Source: Serripes groenlandicus
Taxonomy: Eukaryota > Mollusca > Bivalvia > Cardiida > Cardiidae
Assembly: GCA_031761405.1 (NCBI GenBank)
Contig: JASEVX010000011.1
Coordinates: 25,159,238 to 25,223,237, forward strand
Length of the DNA stretch: 64,000 bases
Direction of reading: 5' to 3'
A model generated the notes under the pieces. The model did not search any database, was not told the DNA's origin, and was given only the letters and a program-made list of their open reading frames with translations. Position 1 is the stretch's first letter. Each line of letters opens with the position of its first letter. Shown in pieces: positions 33,633-45,455 of the stretch. The position numbers were made by a program, and so were the translations under genes.

Positions 33633-34652
33633 TAATAACAATGTTATTTATGTATGCTTTTACGCAAAATGTTTATTAATAATATAGTATGACTATTAAG
33701 TCCAGAAAGACATGTTTGGTTTTAATTTTCAAAGTAAGATAAACTATTATTATCCCTTATCAAATTTTAATTACAAGAAGGAGCATGTACTCTTATATAT
33801 ATCTACACTTATATCACTCACGGTGTAGATTAACGTCAGTTAGCACATTTGCGCAATGGAATCTTCTTGTCTACTATGTCTAGAGTGTACGCATTTTAAT
33901 CATCAGTGTTTATTAAAAATCTAATCCGTAGCTATATCAGAACTGTCATCAATCCGTTAACATGATACCACTTGTAGGAACTGAAAGAGATAAATGCTGA
34001 TTGAATTGGCGAACTAAAGTATCGAACGTTATCTACGTAGAGCCTTTTTTTTTATATAAATTATGAGCATGCTTCCTGAAGACTTCATATGAATGCGTTC
34101 CCCTAAACGGACGGTAAATGACGCCATTGCATCAGTAAACTTTCACATTAAACATATTTTATTTCAATGATTTACAACATATTTTTTAACACAAGAGAAA
34201 ACACAAAAATAATGGAATGGAAGCTTAATCTAGCGTATGTATAAGGTTCCTCTCCTGTTCATGGTTATATTTACAAAAGGGTTGATATATACACATATGC
34301 AAATTGAAATGTTTAAATCTAAGTACAACGTAATGTTATAAGAATGAAAAGATAAGTAATCCTATATTAAGCTATGAAAAGATAAGTAATGCTATATTAA
34401 GCTATGATAATTTAAGGTGGTGTGGATAGGAAAATTAGAAACATTTTGAAAAGGAAACTTGGTTTTAATGATGAATCAACTTTTTCTCAGTGAAATATTT
34501 TTTATCGAAGTTTAAATGGGGAGACATCGTGTAAATGAAAGTTTCCTATCCGATTTTTCATGTCGTTTTCAACAATTGGTAACATTGCGCGAAAAGTTTT
34601 CTAGCGCCGCCTGTTATTAATCAAAGTATTCCGTCGTCGAAGTAGGACATGC
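33633..34652. other. Intron without recognised repeats
   Basis: About 1 kb of AT-rich DNA. A short direct repeat (AAGATAAGTAATNCTATATTA) at about 34349-34405 is the only structure seen. Confidence 0.45.
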
Positions 34653-35372
34653 TTTAACCCTATCAGCTCCGAATAGCCAAAAATAGATTCTTCCATGGTC
34701 AAATCCGTTCTATTCCATTTTAAATATAAGAGCCGTCCCGCGATAAAATCAACATTGTGATTTCTTCATAAAGTATCGACCTGGATCAGCCTAAGCATGC
34801 CGCGTAGGCTAACATGGACAGATAATTTTCGCCTCCTGTAGATTTTCTGTTTCAGGAATCATTACTCTATACCTGTATCCCCTTCAGACGGAATGTGTCA
34901 GCCCGGATCAGTCTGCGCGGACTGCGCAGGTTGATCTGGGTCAATACATTACGCAGAGTCCATAATGTTGGTTTTATCGCGGAACGGCTCATATCAATAT
35001 ATCTGCGTAATGTATCGACCAGATCAGCCTGCGCTGTCCGCGCAGACTGATCCGGCCGACACATTCCGTCTTAGGGGGATAGATGTATAGAGTAGTGATT
35101 CCTGAAACAGAAAATCCACAGGAGGCGAAAAGTGTCGGTCCGGGTAAGCCTGTGCGGTATGCTTAGGCTGATCCGGGTCGATACATTACGCAGAGTCCAC
35201 AATGTTGGTTTTATCGCGGGACGGCTCATAATAAGATGTAGGAATATGTTGATCACTAAAAGGCTAACAACGCGGATTACAGATGAGACAACTTATTACG
35301 AACTGACTCACCTGAATCTGTATAATTTGTACAAAAAAGACCTAATATTTCCATTGTGGCTGAAATAGTTAA
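34653..35372. mobile_element. P2 MITE split by family D
   Basis: The left arm (AACCCTATCAGCTCCGAATA, ATTCTTCCATGGTCAAAT) stops near 34730. The right arm (ACTAAAAGGCTAACAACG, GACTCACCTGAATCTG, GTGGCTGAAATAGTTAA) resumes after 35232. The halves together match P2 at 62.1 kb. Confidence 0.7.
34732..35232. mobile_element. Family D, two copies in tandem
   Basis: Copy one runs TA, AGAGCCGTCCCGCGATAAAA to GCGGAACGGCTCA, TA at about 34993. A second, left-truncated copy follows and ends GCGGGACGGCTCA, TA. Confidence 0.75.
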
Positions 35373-36721
35373 ATAGTATTGACATTATAATACTTGATAA
35401 GAAATTATGATATGAGAGAAGTACGTTTGATACGGCCATTATTTGTGTAAACATTCAAATGAGATAGATCAAAAAACACCATTGAAAAAAAGAGATTGGA
35501 ACAACAAACTGATTTTACAACAACGAAAAGTTTGACATTACCAAGTGCAAAAACGTTAGAAAACGGTCGGAATGCCTAGATATTTAATAGGGAGAGATAC
35601 TAAATGTGACATGTAGCACGGGAAAAAACCTCTACCATATTGGTTATATCTACAGTCCGAATACATAAAGTCTTAAAATCGATTTTAACCAATTTGATCG
35701 AACGATCAGGGGCCAGTGAAGTCTTTGACAACATTACGCCGAGGTGTGAACGCTAGTATTGTCTCTCCACCGGTCGTCGCTAACGCCTAAAGGCACGACT
35801 GTCTATGGTGTGCCACATTGATTCGACTCGACATTTTTATTAACATTGTTACAGACAATTTATATGCATCCAGTGCCCTTAATTGAATAACTGCACCATA
35901 AAACATCCGAATCCCATCGGCATTTCGTCCCATCTATTGTTCCCCCCGTGCATTAAGACCTGATTTCGGAATTTCTCGAGTGCTTGTCAATGAAAGGCGT
36001 AAAATTGTCCATGAATAGAGAGACAGATTTTATTGCGTTTTCATAAGTATCCATGAACAATAGCTTATCGGTTAAACCGGTCATTAGAAGAGTTACAGTC
36101 CTTTTTCAAGGCCATAAAACGCGTCCGACCTTTTCTCCTGCGGTTATTAAATGTGACCAATAATCGGCTATACCCTATAATCGGACAGTGCGAATATTCT
36201 CGTAAATACCAGCATTAACTTGATTAGATTAAATCCATAAACACGAAATTGACATTTTTATGACGAATGCTGGTCATTTTGTGATAGTTTGATGACGTAG
36301 TTCCAAACAGACTTATTATTCTCTACAGATAAAATGACGTTAAGTGTGTCTAGCGCTAAACACTAGATTTTGTTAAACGGTCACGCGGAAACGTTCTTGT
36401 AGTTACATAGTAGCGCAATCGCAATAAATAGGCTTACACTTAAGCTGGGCTTTGTTAATAGCTTTTAGTAAGAAGTTGTCGAAATTGTTTTATTAGTTAT
36501 ATCTGCAACATTGATCGCTGTATTGAGTCCCTCTGATATACAGGGTCGTTTAAGTCTTTACCGATCAATCCATGAGTATCGCCTCCTTTTTGTGTAGCAG
36601 GAACACTTTATTTTTTTATTTCACTTCTGATTGCATTTTTGGTCAGGGTAACGGACGGGTAACCCATTGTATGTTGTCCGACCATATTTAGATTGTCTCT
36701 AAATGGTGCCCTCGAGTCATT
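35373..36721. other. Longest repeat-poor stretch
   Basis: About 1.35 kb with no copy of any family in this window and no long open frame. Base composition is more balanced than in neighbouring introns. It could be a regulatory region of Wnt4 or just unique intron. Confidence 0.4.
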
Positions 36722-36810
36722 TTTAACCATTTCACTAACCCAAACGACATTAAACGCCTGTGCAGAAGACGGACATGGGAAACATTATTAACCAAATGAG
36801 AAACTATTAG
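36722..36810. mobile_element. P1 fragment
   Basis: TTTTTAACCATTTCACTAAC and GCCTGTGCAGAAGACGGACA resemble a P1 left arm. Confidence 0.4.
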
Positions 36811-36905
36811 TGTGTTAGCGGTCACCTCTGTTTAGCAGACAACTTGTATTTACCAGCCACTTGAAGATAACTCAAAACAACATTTGTTTCTATTTTTGAC
36901 TTGTA

Positions 36906-37123
36906 TTAACTCTTTCAGCGCCAAAGGCAATATACAGGTTTTTGCAAACAATACTGATTCAGGCGAGTCAGCTCGTAACGAGCTGTCTCACCTGAAATCA
37001 GCATTGTTTGCCTTTTAGTTATGTTATCAAGATAGTCCAAAATTGTATTACATGAGAAATGGAGACGCCCGATTTTGAACATGGAAGGGTCTACTTTAAA
37101 CAATTCGGCGCTGAAAGAGTTAA
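36906..37123. mobile_element. P2 MITE, complete
   Basis: TTAACTCTTTCAGCGCCAAA to TTCGGCGCTGAAAGAGTTAA with a central GTCAGCTCGTAACGAGCTG hairpin. One of the best copies. Confidence 0.82.
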
Positions 37124-37129
37124 GTTTTA

Positions 37130-37278
37130 ACTTATTTATTGTACATCGATTGAGAAACAAGCTTCAGCTCAATAGCGCTCGATGTCTGTTTCCTGGAGAC
37201 TTAACCAGCGCCGTTTGTGTCGACAAATCCCATAAGCAGAACCCACTCCTTATGGGTTTCGAATCAGGGTCCTTATGG
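37130..37278 (-). mobile_element. S5 SINE, head truncated
   Basis: Reversed body ACATCGATTGAGAAACAAGC and TGTTTCCTGGAGACTTAACC, up to the reversed B-box GGTTTCGAATCAGGGTCC. It starts right after a P2 copy. Confidence 0.65.
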
Positions 37279-38083
37279 TTTTGTATTTAATAGGAAGCTA
37301 CCGTTGTTAACGCCAACCCCCCCACCTCCGCCCACCCCCCACACACACACGTGTTGCTGCTTAAGACAAGTGTTTGCCTTTAGTTACAAAGTCGAAAGAT
37401 ACACCGATTGAAACATCCACGTCAAGTGATGGAGGACACATTTTCCACTCAACCTTAAAAATGTATTTTATCCAACCACATTAAGATTTTCGTATTAAAC
37501 CATAAAAAAAGTAATAATAAATTGAGTCGGCGTCAGGCAAATTGGGGTCGTGTTACAAAATCGGCCTGCACAGTCTGACCAGAGTCTTCACTGTCCTCTT
37601 GCATTTAGATAAGCCGCAGTTTCAACTGTTGAAGAGCCAGATGTGCGGTCATAATTATTGCGTATTCATACCCCTTAATGGTATGATAACACGGGACTGC
37701 AATAAGACAATATACATTTCTCTGGTGGCGGTCCCTTTCTACATGACTGTTTATAGTGGTGGTTTGATCAGTCAAATATGGCAAAAATATGGTTATAAAA
37801 CATCTCTGTAAAAAATAACTCTTTTGACAGAAATATTTACATGGGTGGATTTTTACATTTAATATTTCGGGCTCTATTATTAAACCCTGTAAGATACTTT
37901 ATATTACCCGTAAATCAAGTCCATCCATCCCCGGGGGTAATGGACCCTCTTTTTTATGATTAACTTTTTTTTCGTCAAAAGGTATTTTGGGTAATTGAGT
38001 TTTGTCGTTGAAAATGGTTTCCTTCTTTTGCTGTTTGTAACTTGGGTTTTTGTCAACGTGATAACTCCACAGAACTAAATGTT
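37279..38083. other. No recognised gene
   Basis: A C-rich run (CCCCCCCACCTCCGCCC) with (CA)n lies at 37316-37350. A plus frame at 37542-37811 (89 codons) has no recognisable domain. The rest is AT-rich. Confidence 0.4.
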
Positions 38084-38095
38084 GTACGGGAACCA

Positions 38096-38393
38096 GCCGA
38101 GCCCCGGTAGCTCAGTCGGTAGCGACGCGGGCTGTCAATCCAGGGGTTGTGAGTTCGAATCCCGGCTCGGCCATCTTTCTTTCCGACGATTGACAAAAGT
38201 CAATGCGACATGCGTCATTCGTCTTCCACCAATGGGCTAAGTCTATGTGGAAAAGCAGCCAGTTGCTTGGGAAGATTGTTGTGTGGAGTACTGGTGTGAG
38301 AACACCAGGAAATGCATGAGTAAGTGAACTGGCCGCCGTGATATAACTGAGAAATTGTTAAAAACGGCGTTAAACCCCAATCAATCAATCAAT
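38096..38393 (+). mobile_element. S1 SINE, full length with target duplication
   Basis: Head GCCGAGCCCCGGTAGCTCAG ... GTGAGTTCGAATCCCGG, body AGCAGCCAGTTGCTTGGG, tail GCCGTGATATAACTGAGAAA and (AATC)n. Flanks GTACGGGAACCA (38084) and GTACGGGATCCA (38394) are a 12-bp duplication with one mismatch. Good reference copy. Confidence 0.9.
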
Positions 38394-38675
38394 GTACGGG
38401 ATCCAGAATGCCATATTTATCCTTACTCGGTTACACGCGTATTTATACAAAATTTACGTATGTCTTCATGACCCACTTTTAACAGTGTATATGTGTACAA
38501 TATAGACAAAGATCATTGTGTACGTTCGTGCAGTCTACATTGTTTACTTCTATAAGAAACCTTCTACGAAACTTTGGAGAACATTGTCTAATGCGCTGGC
38601 TGTTCTGGGTCTACGTTACGGTTGATTTTCGTTGAACGCATTCGTTTGGATTAACTACGGCATGAAATTAACTTC

Positions 38676-41600
38676 ATTTCGTCGAGTATTTACTGCTAGA
38701 TCTATGTTTTAACGCTCCCCTACATTGAACAACTGTGGAAGACAGTGGTGTAGTGGTAGAGCGTCGGCCTCTCATATGTCCCGCGTTCGAATCCCATTTC
38801 GTCGAGTATTTACTGCTAGATCTATGTTTTAACGCTTCGTACCATAGGTCCCTGGTTCGAACCCCATTTCGTCGAGTATTTACTGCTAGATCTATGTTTT
38901 AATGCTTCGTACCATAGGTCCCGGGTTCGAATCCCATTTCGTCGAGTATTTGCTGTTAGATCTATGTTTTAACGCTTCGTACTATAGGTCCCGGGTTCGA
39001 ATCCCATTTCGTCGAGTATTTGCTGCTAGATCTATGTTTTAACGCTTCCCCAGATTGAACAACTTTCGAACACAGTGGTTTAGTGGTAGAGCGTCGGCCT
39101 CTCGTACCATATGTCCCGGGTACGAATCCCATTTCGTCGAGTTTGTACTGCTAGATCTATGTTTTAACGCTTCCCCAGATTGAACAACTTTCGAACACAG
39201 TGGTGTAGTGGTAGAGCGTCGGCCTCTCGTACCATAGGTCCCGGGTTCGAATCCCGTTTCGTCGAGTATTTACTGCTAGATCTATGTTTTAACGCTTTGT
39301 ACCATAGGTCCCGGGTTCGAATCCCATTTCGTCGAGTATTTACTGCTAGATCTATGTTTTAACGCTTCGTACCATAGGTCCCGGGTTCGAATCCCATTTC
39401 GTCGAGTATTTGCTGTTAGATCTATGTTTTAACGCTTCGTACTATAGGTCCCGGGTTCGAATCCCATTTCGTCGAGTATTTGCTGCTAGATCTATGTTTT
39501 AACGCTTCCCCAGATTGAACAACTTTCGAACACAGTGGTGTGGTGGTAGAGCGTCGGCCTCTCGTACCATATGTCCCGGGTACGAATCCCATTTCGTCGA
39601 GTTTGTACTGCTAGATCTATGTTTTAACGCTTCCCCAGATTGAACAACTTTCGAACACAGTGGTGTAGTGGTAGAGCGTCGGCCTCTCGTACCATAGGTC
39701 CCGGGTTCGAATCCCATTTCGTCGAGTTTGTACTGCTAGATCTATGTTTTAACGCTTCCCCAGATTGAACAACTTTCGAACACAGTGGTGTAGTGGTAGA
39801 GCGTCGGCCTCTCGTACCATATGTCCCGGGTACGAATCCCGTTTCGTCGAGTTTGTACTGCTAGATCTATGTTTTAACGCTTCCCCAGATTGAACAACTT
39901 TCGAACACAGTGGTGTAGTGGTAGAGCGTCGGCCTCTCGTACCATAGGTCCCGGGTTCGAATCCCGTTTCGTCGAGTATTTACTGCTAGATCTATGTTTT
40001 AACGCTTTGTACCATAGGTCCCGGGTTCGAATCCCATTTCGTCGAGTATTTACTGCTAGATCTATGTTTTAACGCTTCGTACCATAGGTCGCGGGTTCGA
40101 ATCCCATTTCGTCGAGTATTTGCTGTTAGATCTATGTTTTAACGCTTCGTACTATAGGTCCCGGGTTCGAATCCCATTTCGTCGAGTATTTGCTGCTAGA
40201 TCTTGAACAACTTTCGAACACAGTGGTGTAGTGGTAGAGCGTCGGCCTCTCGTACCATATGTCCCGGGTACGAATCCCGTTTCGTCGAGTTTGTACTGCT
40301 AGATCTATGTTTTAACGCTTCCCCAGATTGAACAACTTTCGAACACAGTGGTGTAGTGGTAGAGCGTCGGCCTCTCGTACCATAGGTCCCGGGTTCGAAT
40401 CCCGTTTCGTCGAGTATTTACTGCTAGATCTATGTTTTAACGCTTTGTACCATAGGTCCCGGGTTCGAATCCCATTTCGTCGAGTATTTACTGCTAGATC
40501 TATGTTTTAACGCTTCGTACCATAGGTCCCGGGTTCGAATCCCATTTCGTCGAGTATTTGCTGTTAGATCTATGTTTTAACGCTTCGTACTATAGGTCCC
40601 GGGTTCGAATCCCATTTCGTCGAGTATTTGCTGCTAGATCTATGTGTTAACGCTTCCCCAGATTGAACAACTTTCGAACACAGTGGTGTGGTGGTAGAGC
40701 GTCGGCCTCTCGTACCATATGTCCCGGGTACGAATCCCATTTCGTCGAGTTTGTACTGCTAGATCTATGTTTTAACGCTTCCCCAGATTGAACAACTTTC
40801 GAACACAGTGGTGTAGTGGTAGAGCGTCGGCCTCTCGTACCATATGTCCCGGGTACGAATCCCGTTTCGTCGAGTTTGTACTGCTAGATCTATGTTTTAA
40901 CGCTTCCCCAGATTGAACAACTTTCGAACACAGTGGTGTAGTGGTAGAGCGTCGGCCTCTCGTACCATATGTCCCGGGTACGAATCCCGTTTCGTCGAGT
41001 TTGTACTGCTAGATCTATGTTTTAACGCTTCCCCAGATTGAACAACTTTCGAACACAGTGGTGTAGTGGTAGAGCGTCGGCCTCTCGTACCATATGTCCC
41101 GGGTACGAATCCCGTTTCGTCGAGTTTGTACTGCTAGATCTATGTTTTAACGCTTCCCCAGATTGAACAACTTTCGAACACAGTGGTGTAGTGGTAGAGC
41201 GTCGGCCTCTCGTACCATATGTCCCGGGTACGAATCCCGTTTCGTCGAGTTTGTACTGCTAGATCTATGTTTTAACGCTTCCCCAGATTGAACAACTTTC
41301 GAACACAGTGGTGTAGTGGTAGAGCGTCGGCCTCTCGTACCATATGTCCCGGGTACGAATCCCGTTTCGTCGAGTTTGTACTGCTAGATCTATGTTTTAA
41401 CGCTTCCCCAGATTGAACAACTTTCGAACACAGTGGTGTAGTGGTAGAGCGTCGGCCTCTCGTACCATATGTCCCGGGTACGAATCCCGTTTCGTCGAGT
41501 TTGTACTGCTAGATCTATGTTTTAACGCTTCCCCAGATTGAACAACTTTCGAACACAGTGGTGTAGTGGTAGAGCGTCGGCCTCTCGTACCATATGTCCC

Positions 41601-41931
41601 GGGTACGAATCCCGTTTCGTCGAGTTTGTACTGCTAGATATATGTTTTAACGCTTCCCCAGATTGAACAACTTTCGAACACAGTGGTGTAGTGGTAGAGC
41701 GTCGGCCTCTCGTACCATATGTCCCGGGTACGAATCCCGTTTCGTCGAGTTTGTACTGCTAGATCTATGTTTTAACGCTTCCCCAGATTGAACAACTTTC
41801 GAACACAGTGGTGTAGTGGTAGAGCGTCGGCCTCTCGTACCATATGTCCCGGGTACGAATCCCGTTTCGTCGAGTTTGTACTGCTAGATCTATGTTTTAA
41901 CGCTTCCCCAGATTGAACAACTTTCGAACAC
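38676..41931 (+). repeat. tRNA-head satellite, 125/70-bp higher order
   Basis: The unit is the S5 head plus a spacer. A-box part GTGGTGTAGTGGTAGAGCG, B-box part GGGTTCGAATCCC, spacer CGTCGAGTTTGTACTGCTAG then CTTCCCCAGATTGAACAAC. From 40671 to 41921 the word CTTTCG recurs 11 times at exactly 125 bp. Upstream, 125-bp units alternate with blocks of three 70-bp units that lack the 55-bp A-box segment, giving 335-bp spacing (39188 to 39523, 40336 to 40671). Many units carry a B-box change, GGTTCG to GGTACG. The array grades into a complete S5 SINE. Repeated identical open frames here are artefacts. Confidence 0.93.
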
Positions 41932-42112
41932 AGTGGTGTAGTGGTAGGGCGTCGGCCTCTCGTACCATAGGTCCCGGGTTCGAATCCCGTAAGGAGGGGG
42001 ATCTGCCTTTGTAAATATTCCACACACACGGCACGAGTACTGGTTATGTTTCGAGGAAGCAGACACGAAACGTGATTAATATAAACTTTAAGCTTGTTGC
42101 GCAATCGATCCT
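41932..42112 (+). mobile_element. S5 SINE, array parent
   Basis: Head AGTGGTGTAGTGGTAGGGC ... GTCCCGGGTTCGAATCCCGT, then S5 body CACGAGTACTGGTTATGTTT, GAGGAAGCAGACACG and AAGCTTGTTGCGCAATCGAT. It is the only unit of the tract with a body, and its B-box is intact. Confidence 0.82.
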
Positions 42113-42137
42113 AAATGAATAAGTTTAAATTAAACTG

Positions 42138-42264
42138 ATACATTTGCTGCAGGCGACTTTGAAAAAATCTTGAGTTGAACAAAGTGTATTGTTTCACAAA
42201 AGCGCTATCAAAAGGTCGTCTGATGCAGAGACCTAAAACACGTCTGCATATTAGATAGTGTTAA
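42138..42264. mobile_element. P1 MITE, degenerate
   Basis: TTTGCTGCAGGCGACTTTGA and AAAGGTCGTCTGATGCAGAG arms; termini lost. Confidence 0.5.
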
Positions 42265-42360
42265 CGTCTCTGTATTTAAAGCTGCATATAGCAACAACAA
42301 TAATACTTTAATATTACTTGAGGGCAATATTGACCTGGCACAGAACTATATGAAAATATA

Positions 42361-42583
42361 TTTAAACCTTTCCCACAGACAAAAGAATCTGCAGCAGACG
42401 ACTTTAATAACATCTACGTAAATATATATATTTAACTTAAGGCATTATTACTGAAATGAGTTGAAAACATTGTGACAAAGGGAGCTGTTGCTCGTTTTGA
42501 GCCATTTCTCCTTTTGTCACATTGTTTTCAGAATTCGTGTGCTGCATAGGCGTAAGAAAGAGTCTGCATGTGGGACATATTGA
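42361..42583. mobile_element. P1 MITE, hit by M
   Basis: TTTAAACCTTTCCCACAGAC, hairpin TTGCTCGTTTTGAGCCATTT, right arm TGTGCTGCATAGGCG and GCATGTGGGACA. An M element begins at the right end. Confidence 0.7.
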
Positions 42584-42824
42584 GGGCTTGGCGTGAAACG
42601 GTTGTAACTAAAAATCTATTTTGAAAACCCTGGATTAGGGGCAATTTTGACCTTTTTGTAAACAATGCAAATTTAGGTGCCGTTGCTCAGAACGAGCAAT
42701 GGCACCTAAAATTACATTGTTTACCAACAAAAATGATTTAACGCTTATAAAGACTTTATGGCGAGGTGATTAACCTTGGTGAAAAAAATACCAATTTTAG
42801 TTACAACCGTTTCACGCCAAGCCC
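42584..42824. mobile_element. Family M MITE
   Basis: Ends GGGCTTGGCGTGAAACGG and its inverse, flanked by TTGA at 42580-42583 and 42825-42828. Central hairpin GTTGCTCAGAACGAGCAA within AGGTGCC arms. Length 241 bp. Confidence 0.87.
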
Positions 42825-42981
42825 TTGATATGTAACTTGACATGCTTGTATATTTATAAACCTGTTGTGCTTTGTATTACTTATGGTAGAATGTACGGCT
42901 CACTGGTTGACATTGATGCACCTGCATTTTAAAGAATTTCATGACTGTGGGTCAGATCAGTATATTCTATTAGTAAAACAG

Positions 42982-43284
42982 GCCGAGCCCCGGTAGCTCA
43001 GTCTGTAGCGACGCGGGCTATCAATCCCGGGGTTGTGATTTCGAATCCCGGCTCGGCCAACTTTCTTTCCGACGATTGACAAGAGTCAATGCGACATGCG
43101 TCATTCATCTTCCACCAATGGGCTTAGTCTATGTGGAAAAGCAGCCAGTTGCTTGGGAAGATTGTTGTGTGGTGTACTGGTGTGAGAAAACCAGGAAATG
43201 CATGAGTAGGTGAACTGGCCGCCGTGATATAACTGAGAAATTGTTAAAGACGGCGTTAAACCCCAATCAATCAATCAATCAATC
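42982..43284 (+). mobile_element. S1 SINE, full length
   Basis: GCCGAGCCCCGGTAGCTCAG head, complete body, GCCGTGATATAACTGAGAAA and (AATC)n. Approximate target repeat TAGTAA on both sides. Confidence 0.87.
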
Positions 43285-43805
43285 TAGTAACAACGCGGTT
43301 TAGAAAAGTGGACATGCGTATTTGTCCGAATCTATTGTTTATATATATATATTAATTCAGTAGTATGTTATCCTGTGATATTTCTTATTGATGCGTGTCA
43401 TATACATGTATACAAAAAGAAAACAGTATGACTGACTTAATCACAAAATATATATGGAAATATAACTTACACACATTTAAGTACATATTGGCAGCGTGTA
43501 AACCAACCGTAAGGCATTTGCGACCATTGTATATTCATAGTAATCTGCCAACGCATCCACGTTGACTGATTTAGCTCTGCACTTTTCGCCATTTGGTTAT
43601 AGAAGGGGTTAACAACAGTTATGTTAAGCAGTGTCCATTTCATGTCCGTTAGCATGGAAATGGAATCAAATCCTCTTCCACACGTGTAACAATTACGTTA
43701 AAGTTGGTTTTCACAAAGCACCGCTCATATACATAGGGCGAGTCTCTAGGATAGAGAACTGTACGTCATGTCTAAACATACATTCAGAAAACAGGCACAC
43801 TAATG
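43285..43805. other. No recognisable feature
   Basis: AT-rich; a 62-codon minus frame at 43467-43655 has no recognised family. Confidence 0.4.
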
Positions 43806-44058
43806 CTTTCCATTTGAACGGTGTTTCCTCGTCTTAGTAGTAAACCATTCGGAACTACTCGGGGATTACCGTAATCCTTCATCATCCATTGGTGAAGCAT
43901 TCATCACCGAGGATTCCGAATGAGTAGTAAACATCGTTGGTCGCCATTTTGAAATGCTAGTAACCCCATGCTTGAGGTGGGTTATAAGGATTTGGGTCAA
44001 AAGGTAAAAATGACGTCACTAAGGTTAAAAGTATCACCGTTCAAATGGATTCCGAGTG
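43806..44058. mobile_element. Unnamed inverted-repeat element
   Basis: TCCATTTGAACGGTG near 43807 and CACCGTTCAAATGGA near 44034-44050 are inverted. The interior has nested inversions around GGAACTACTCGG and CCGAATGAGTAG. Confidence 0.5.
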
Positions 44059-44246
44059 CACTCGGGCTGTTCTCGGATCCCATATGAACTCGCCCATATG
44101 TACCGCATCAGGCGGTAATGGGGCCTTGTTGCATGCTTGTTCTGCCATACCTATACGTACTGTATAGTGTCGTGTTCCCATCATTATTACATTCAAAGAT
44201 ATTTGAGGACTTATTTAGTTGATGTTGAAAAAACTGCAGTGCATCT

Positions 44247-44432
44247 CTTTTACGCTTTTACACATACCAGATATTTGCAGCAAACGACTTTGAACACATC
44301 TCTGGTTAATAAGTGGAAAATGATTTGAAAATAGGTGAACACGTTGTTGCAATAGGAGATTTTGCTCAAAGTAGTCTACTGCAGTGGCGACAGAAAGCGT
44401 CGTTATGTGTGAATCAGTTTAACATCCATCTA
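44247..44432. mobile_element. P1 MITE, degenerate
   Basis: ATTTGCAGCAAACGACTTTG, ATAGGAGATTTTGCTC, GTCTACTGCAGTGGCGACAG, end GTGTGAATCAGTTTAA. Confidence 0.6.
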
Positions 44433-44890
44433 TTCGACTTACACATTAGATAGAGCTGAATGTAGCACGGTTTATATTATGCCGTAATGTTTTGTTATCT
44501 ATCTCTATTGCACTTCTTGAGATGTTATTGCACATGTAACGTATAACAAACACGGGGATATCGTCTTATTAAACAGCCACTTTATTCGACGAACACAAAT
44601 AATATGTAACACATCAATATTTGGAAGGACAAGAATTCATTTTTCGGTAGATAGTTTACGAGTTTTAGGAATCCTCCCTGGCAACTATAGCCCCACTTAA
44701 CACGGCGTCTTGAATTCAAATGAACCCACGACAAAAGCCCTTATATCCCGAGACCTCCTTTAATTGGGTTACTTGAAATGTTTCGGTACTCCCAAATAAC
44801 CAACAGGGCAGTCCACTTACCTGAGATATGTGAACAATGTGAATTATTAACCTGCTACAATTACCGCTAGTCATGGAATGCTATGAAAGG
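44433..44890. other. No recognisable feature
   Basis: No repeat or coding signal recognised. Confidence 0.4.
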
Positions 44891-44891
44891 T

Positions 44892-44975
44892 GCCGAGCCC
44901 CGGTAGTTAAGTCGATAAAGACGCGGGCTGTCAATCCAGGGATTTTTGAGTTCGAACCCCAGCTCGGTTAACACT
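44892..44975 (+). mobile_element. S1 SINE head only
   Basis: GCCGAGCCCCGGTAGTTAAG ... GAGTTCGAACCCCAGCTCGG; sequence changes directly after the head. Confidence 0.7.
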
Positions 44976-45087
44976 ATACAGTTACTGAATGGGTATTTGT
45001 GTCACAGTCAGATTCGTTGTTCCGATGTCTAGGAGATGACTTTTAAAATGTTGTCCCGAGACCGATATATAGTCCATCACGTAATCA

Positions 45088-45250
45088 GAGCTCTAGATAA
45101 GGGGCGTTTTGCATGTTCTAAAATCCTTATCTGACCATCCTACCCCATGTTGTAGGTCCTCAAAAGAATCGTCTCAGTACCCACAACATAGGGTTTGCTT
45201 TAATAATAAGAGAGAAATTGTGGAAAAAGAGCTGAATACCCCTCCTTATC
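45088..45250. repeat. Family G element
   Basis: CAGAGCTCTAGATAAGGGGC to CCTTATCTGGATCACTG. The central hairpin has lost one arm (AATCGTCTCAGTACCC). Confidence 0.6.
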
Positions 45251-45284
45251 TGGATCACTGAGGTCATAATATGTCTTACGTTTT

Positions 45285-45455
45285 ACAAAAGTCAATACGA
45301 CAAGCGTCATTCGTCATCTACTAGATGGGCCAGCAGTCTACGTGGAAACGTAGCCAGTTGCTTTGAGACAGAACTTGTGTGAGAAAGGAAGGAGACACAC
45401 TGGTAGCCGTGATCTCTCTTATGAATGTTTTAAAACGGCGTTAACCCCAACTTAA
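45285..45455 (+). mobile_element. S1 SINE, 5'-truncated
   Basis: TTTTACAAAAGTCAATACGA, ACGTAGCCAGTTGCTTTG, tail AAAACGGCGTTAACCCCAA. Confidence 0.6.

Noticed and set aside
37542..37811. 89-codon plus frame with a hydrophobic segment
   Set aside because: No recognised family; expected by chance in this much intron. A protein search or RNA-seq could change this.
38096..38175. tRNA gene with GTC anticodon
   Set aside because: It is the head of a full S1 SINE with body, tail and target duplication.
38676..41931. Array of about 20 tRNA genes
   Set aside because: Heads have A and B boxes but no properly paired acceptor stems; they match the S5 SINE head, many lack the A-box segment and many have a damaged B-box.
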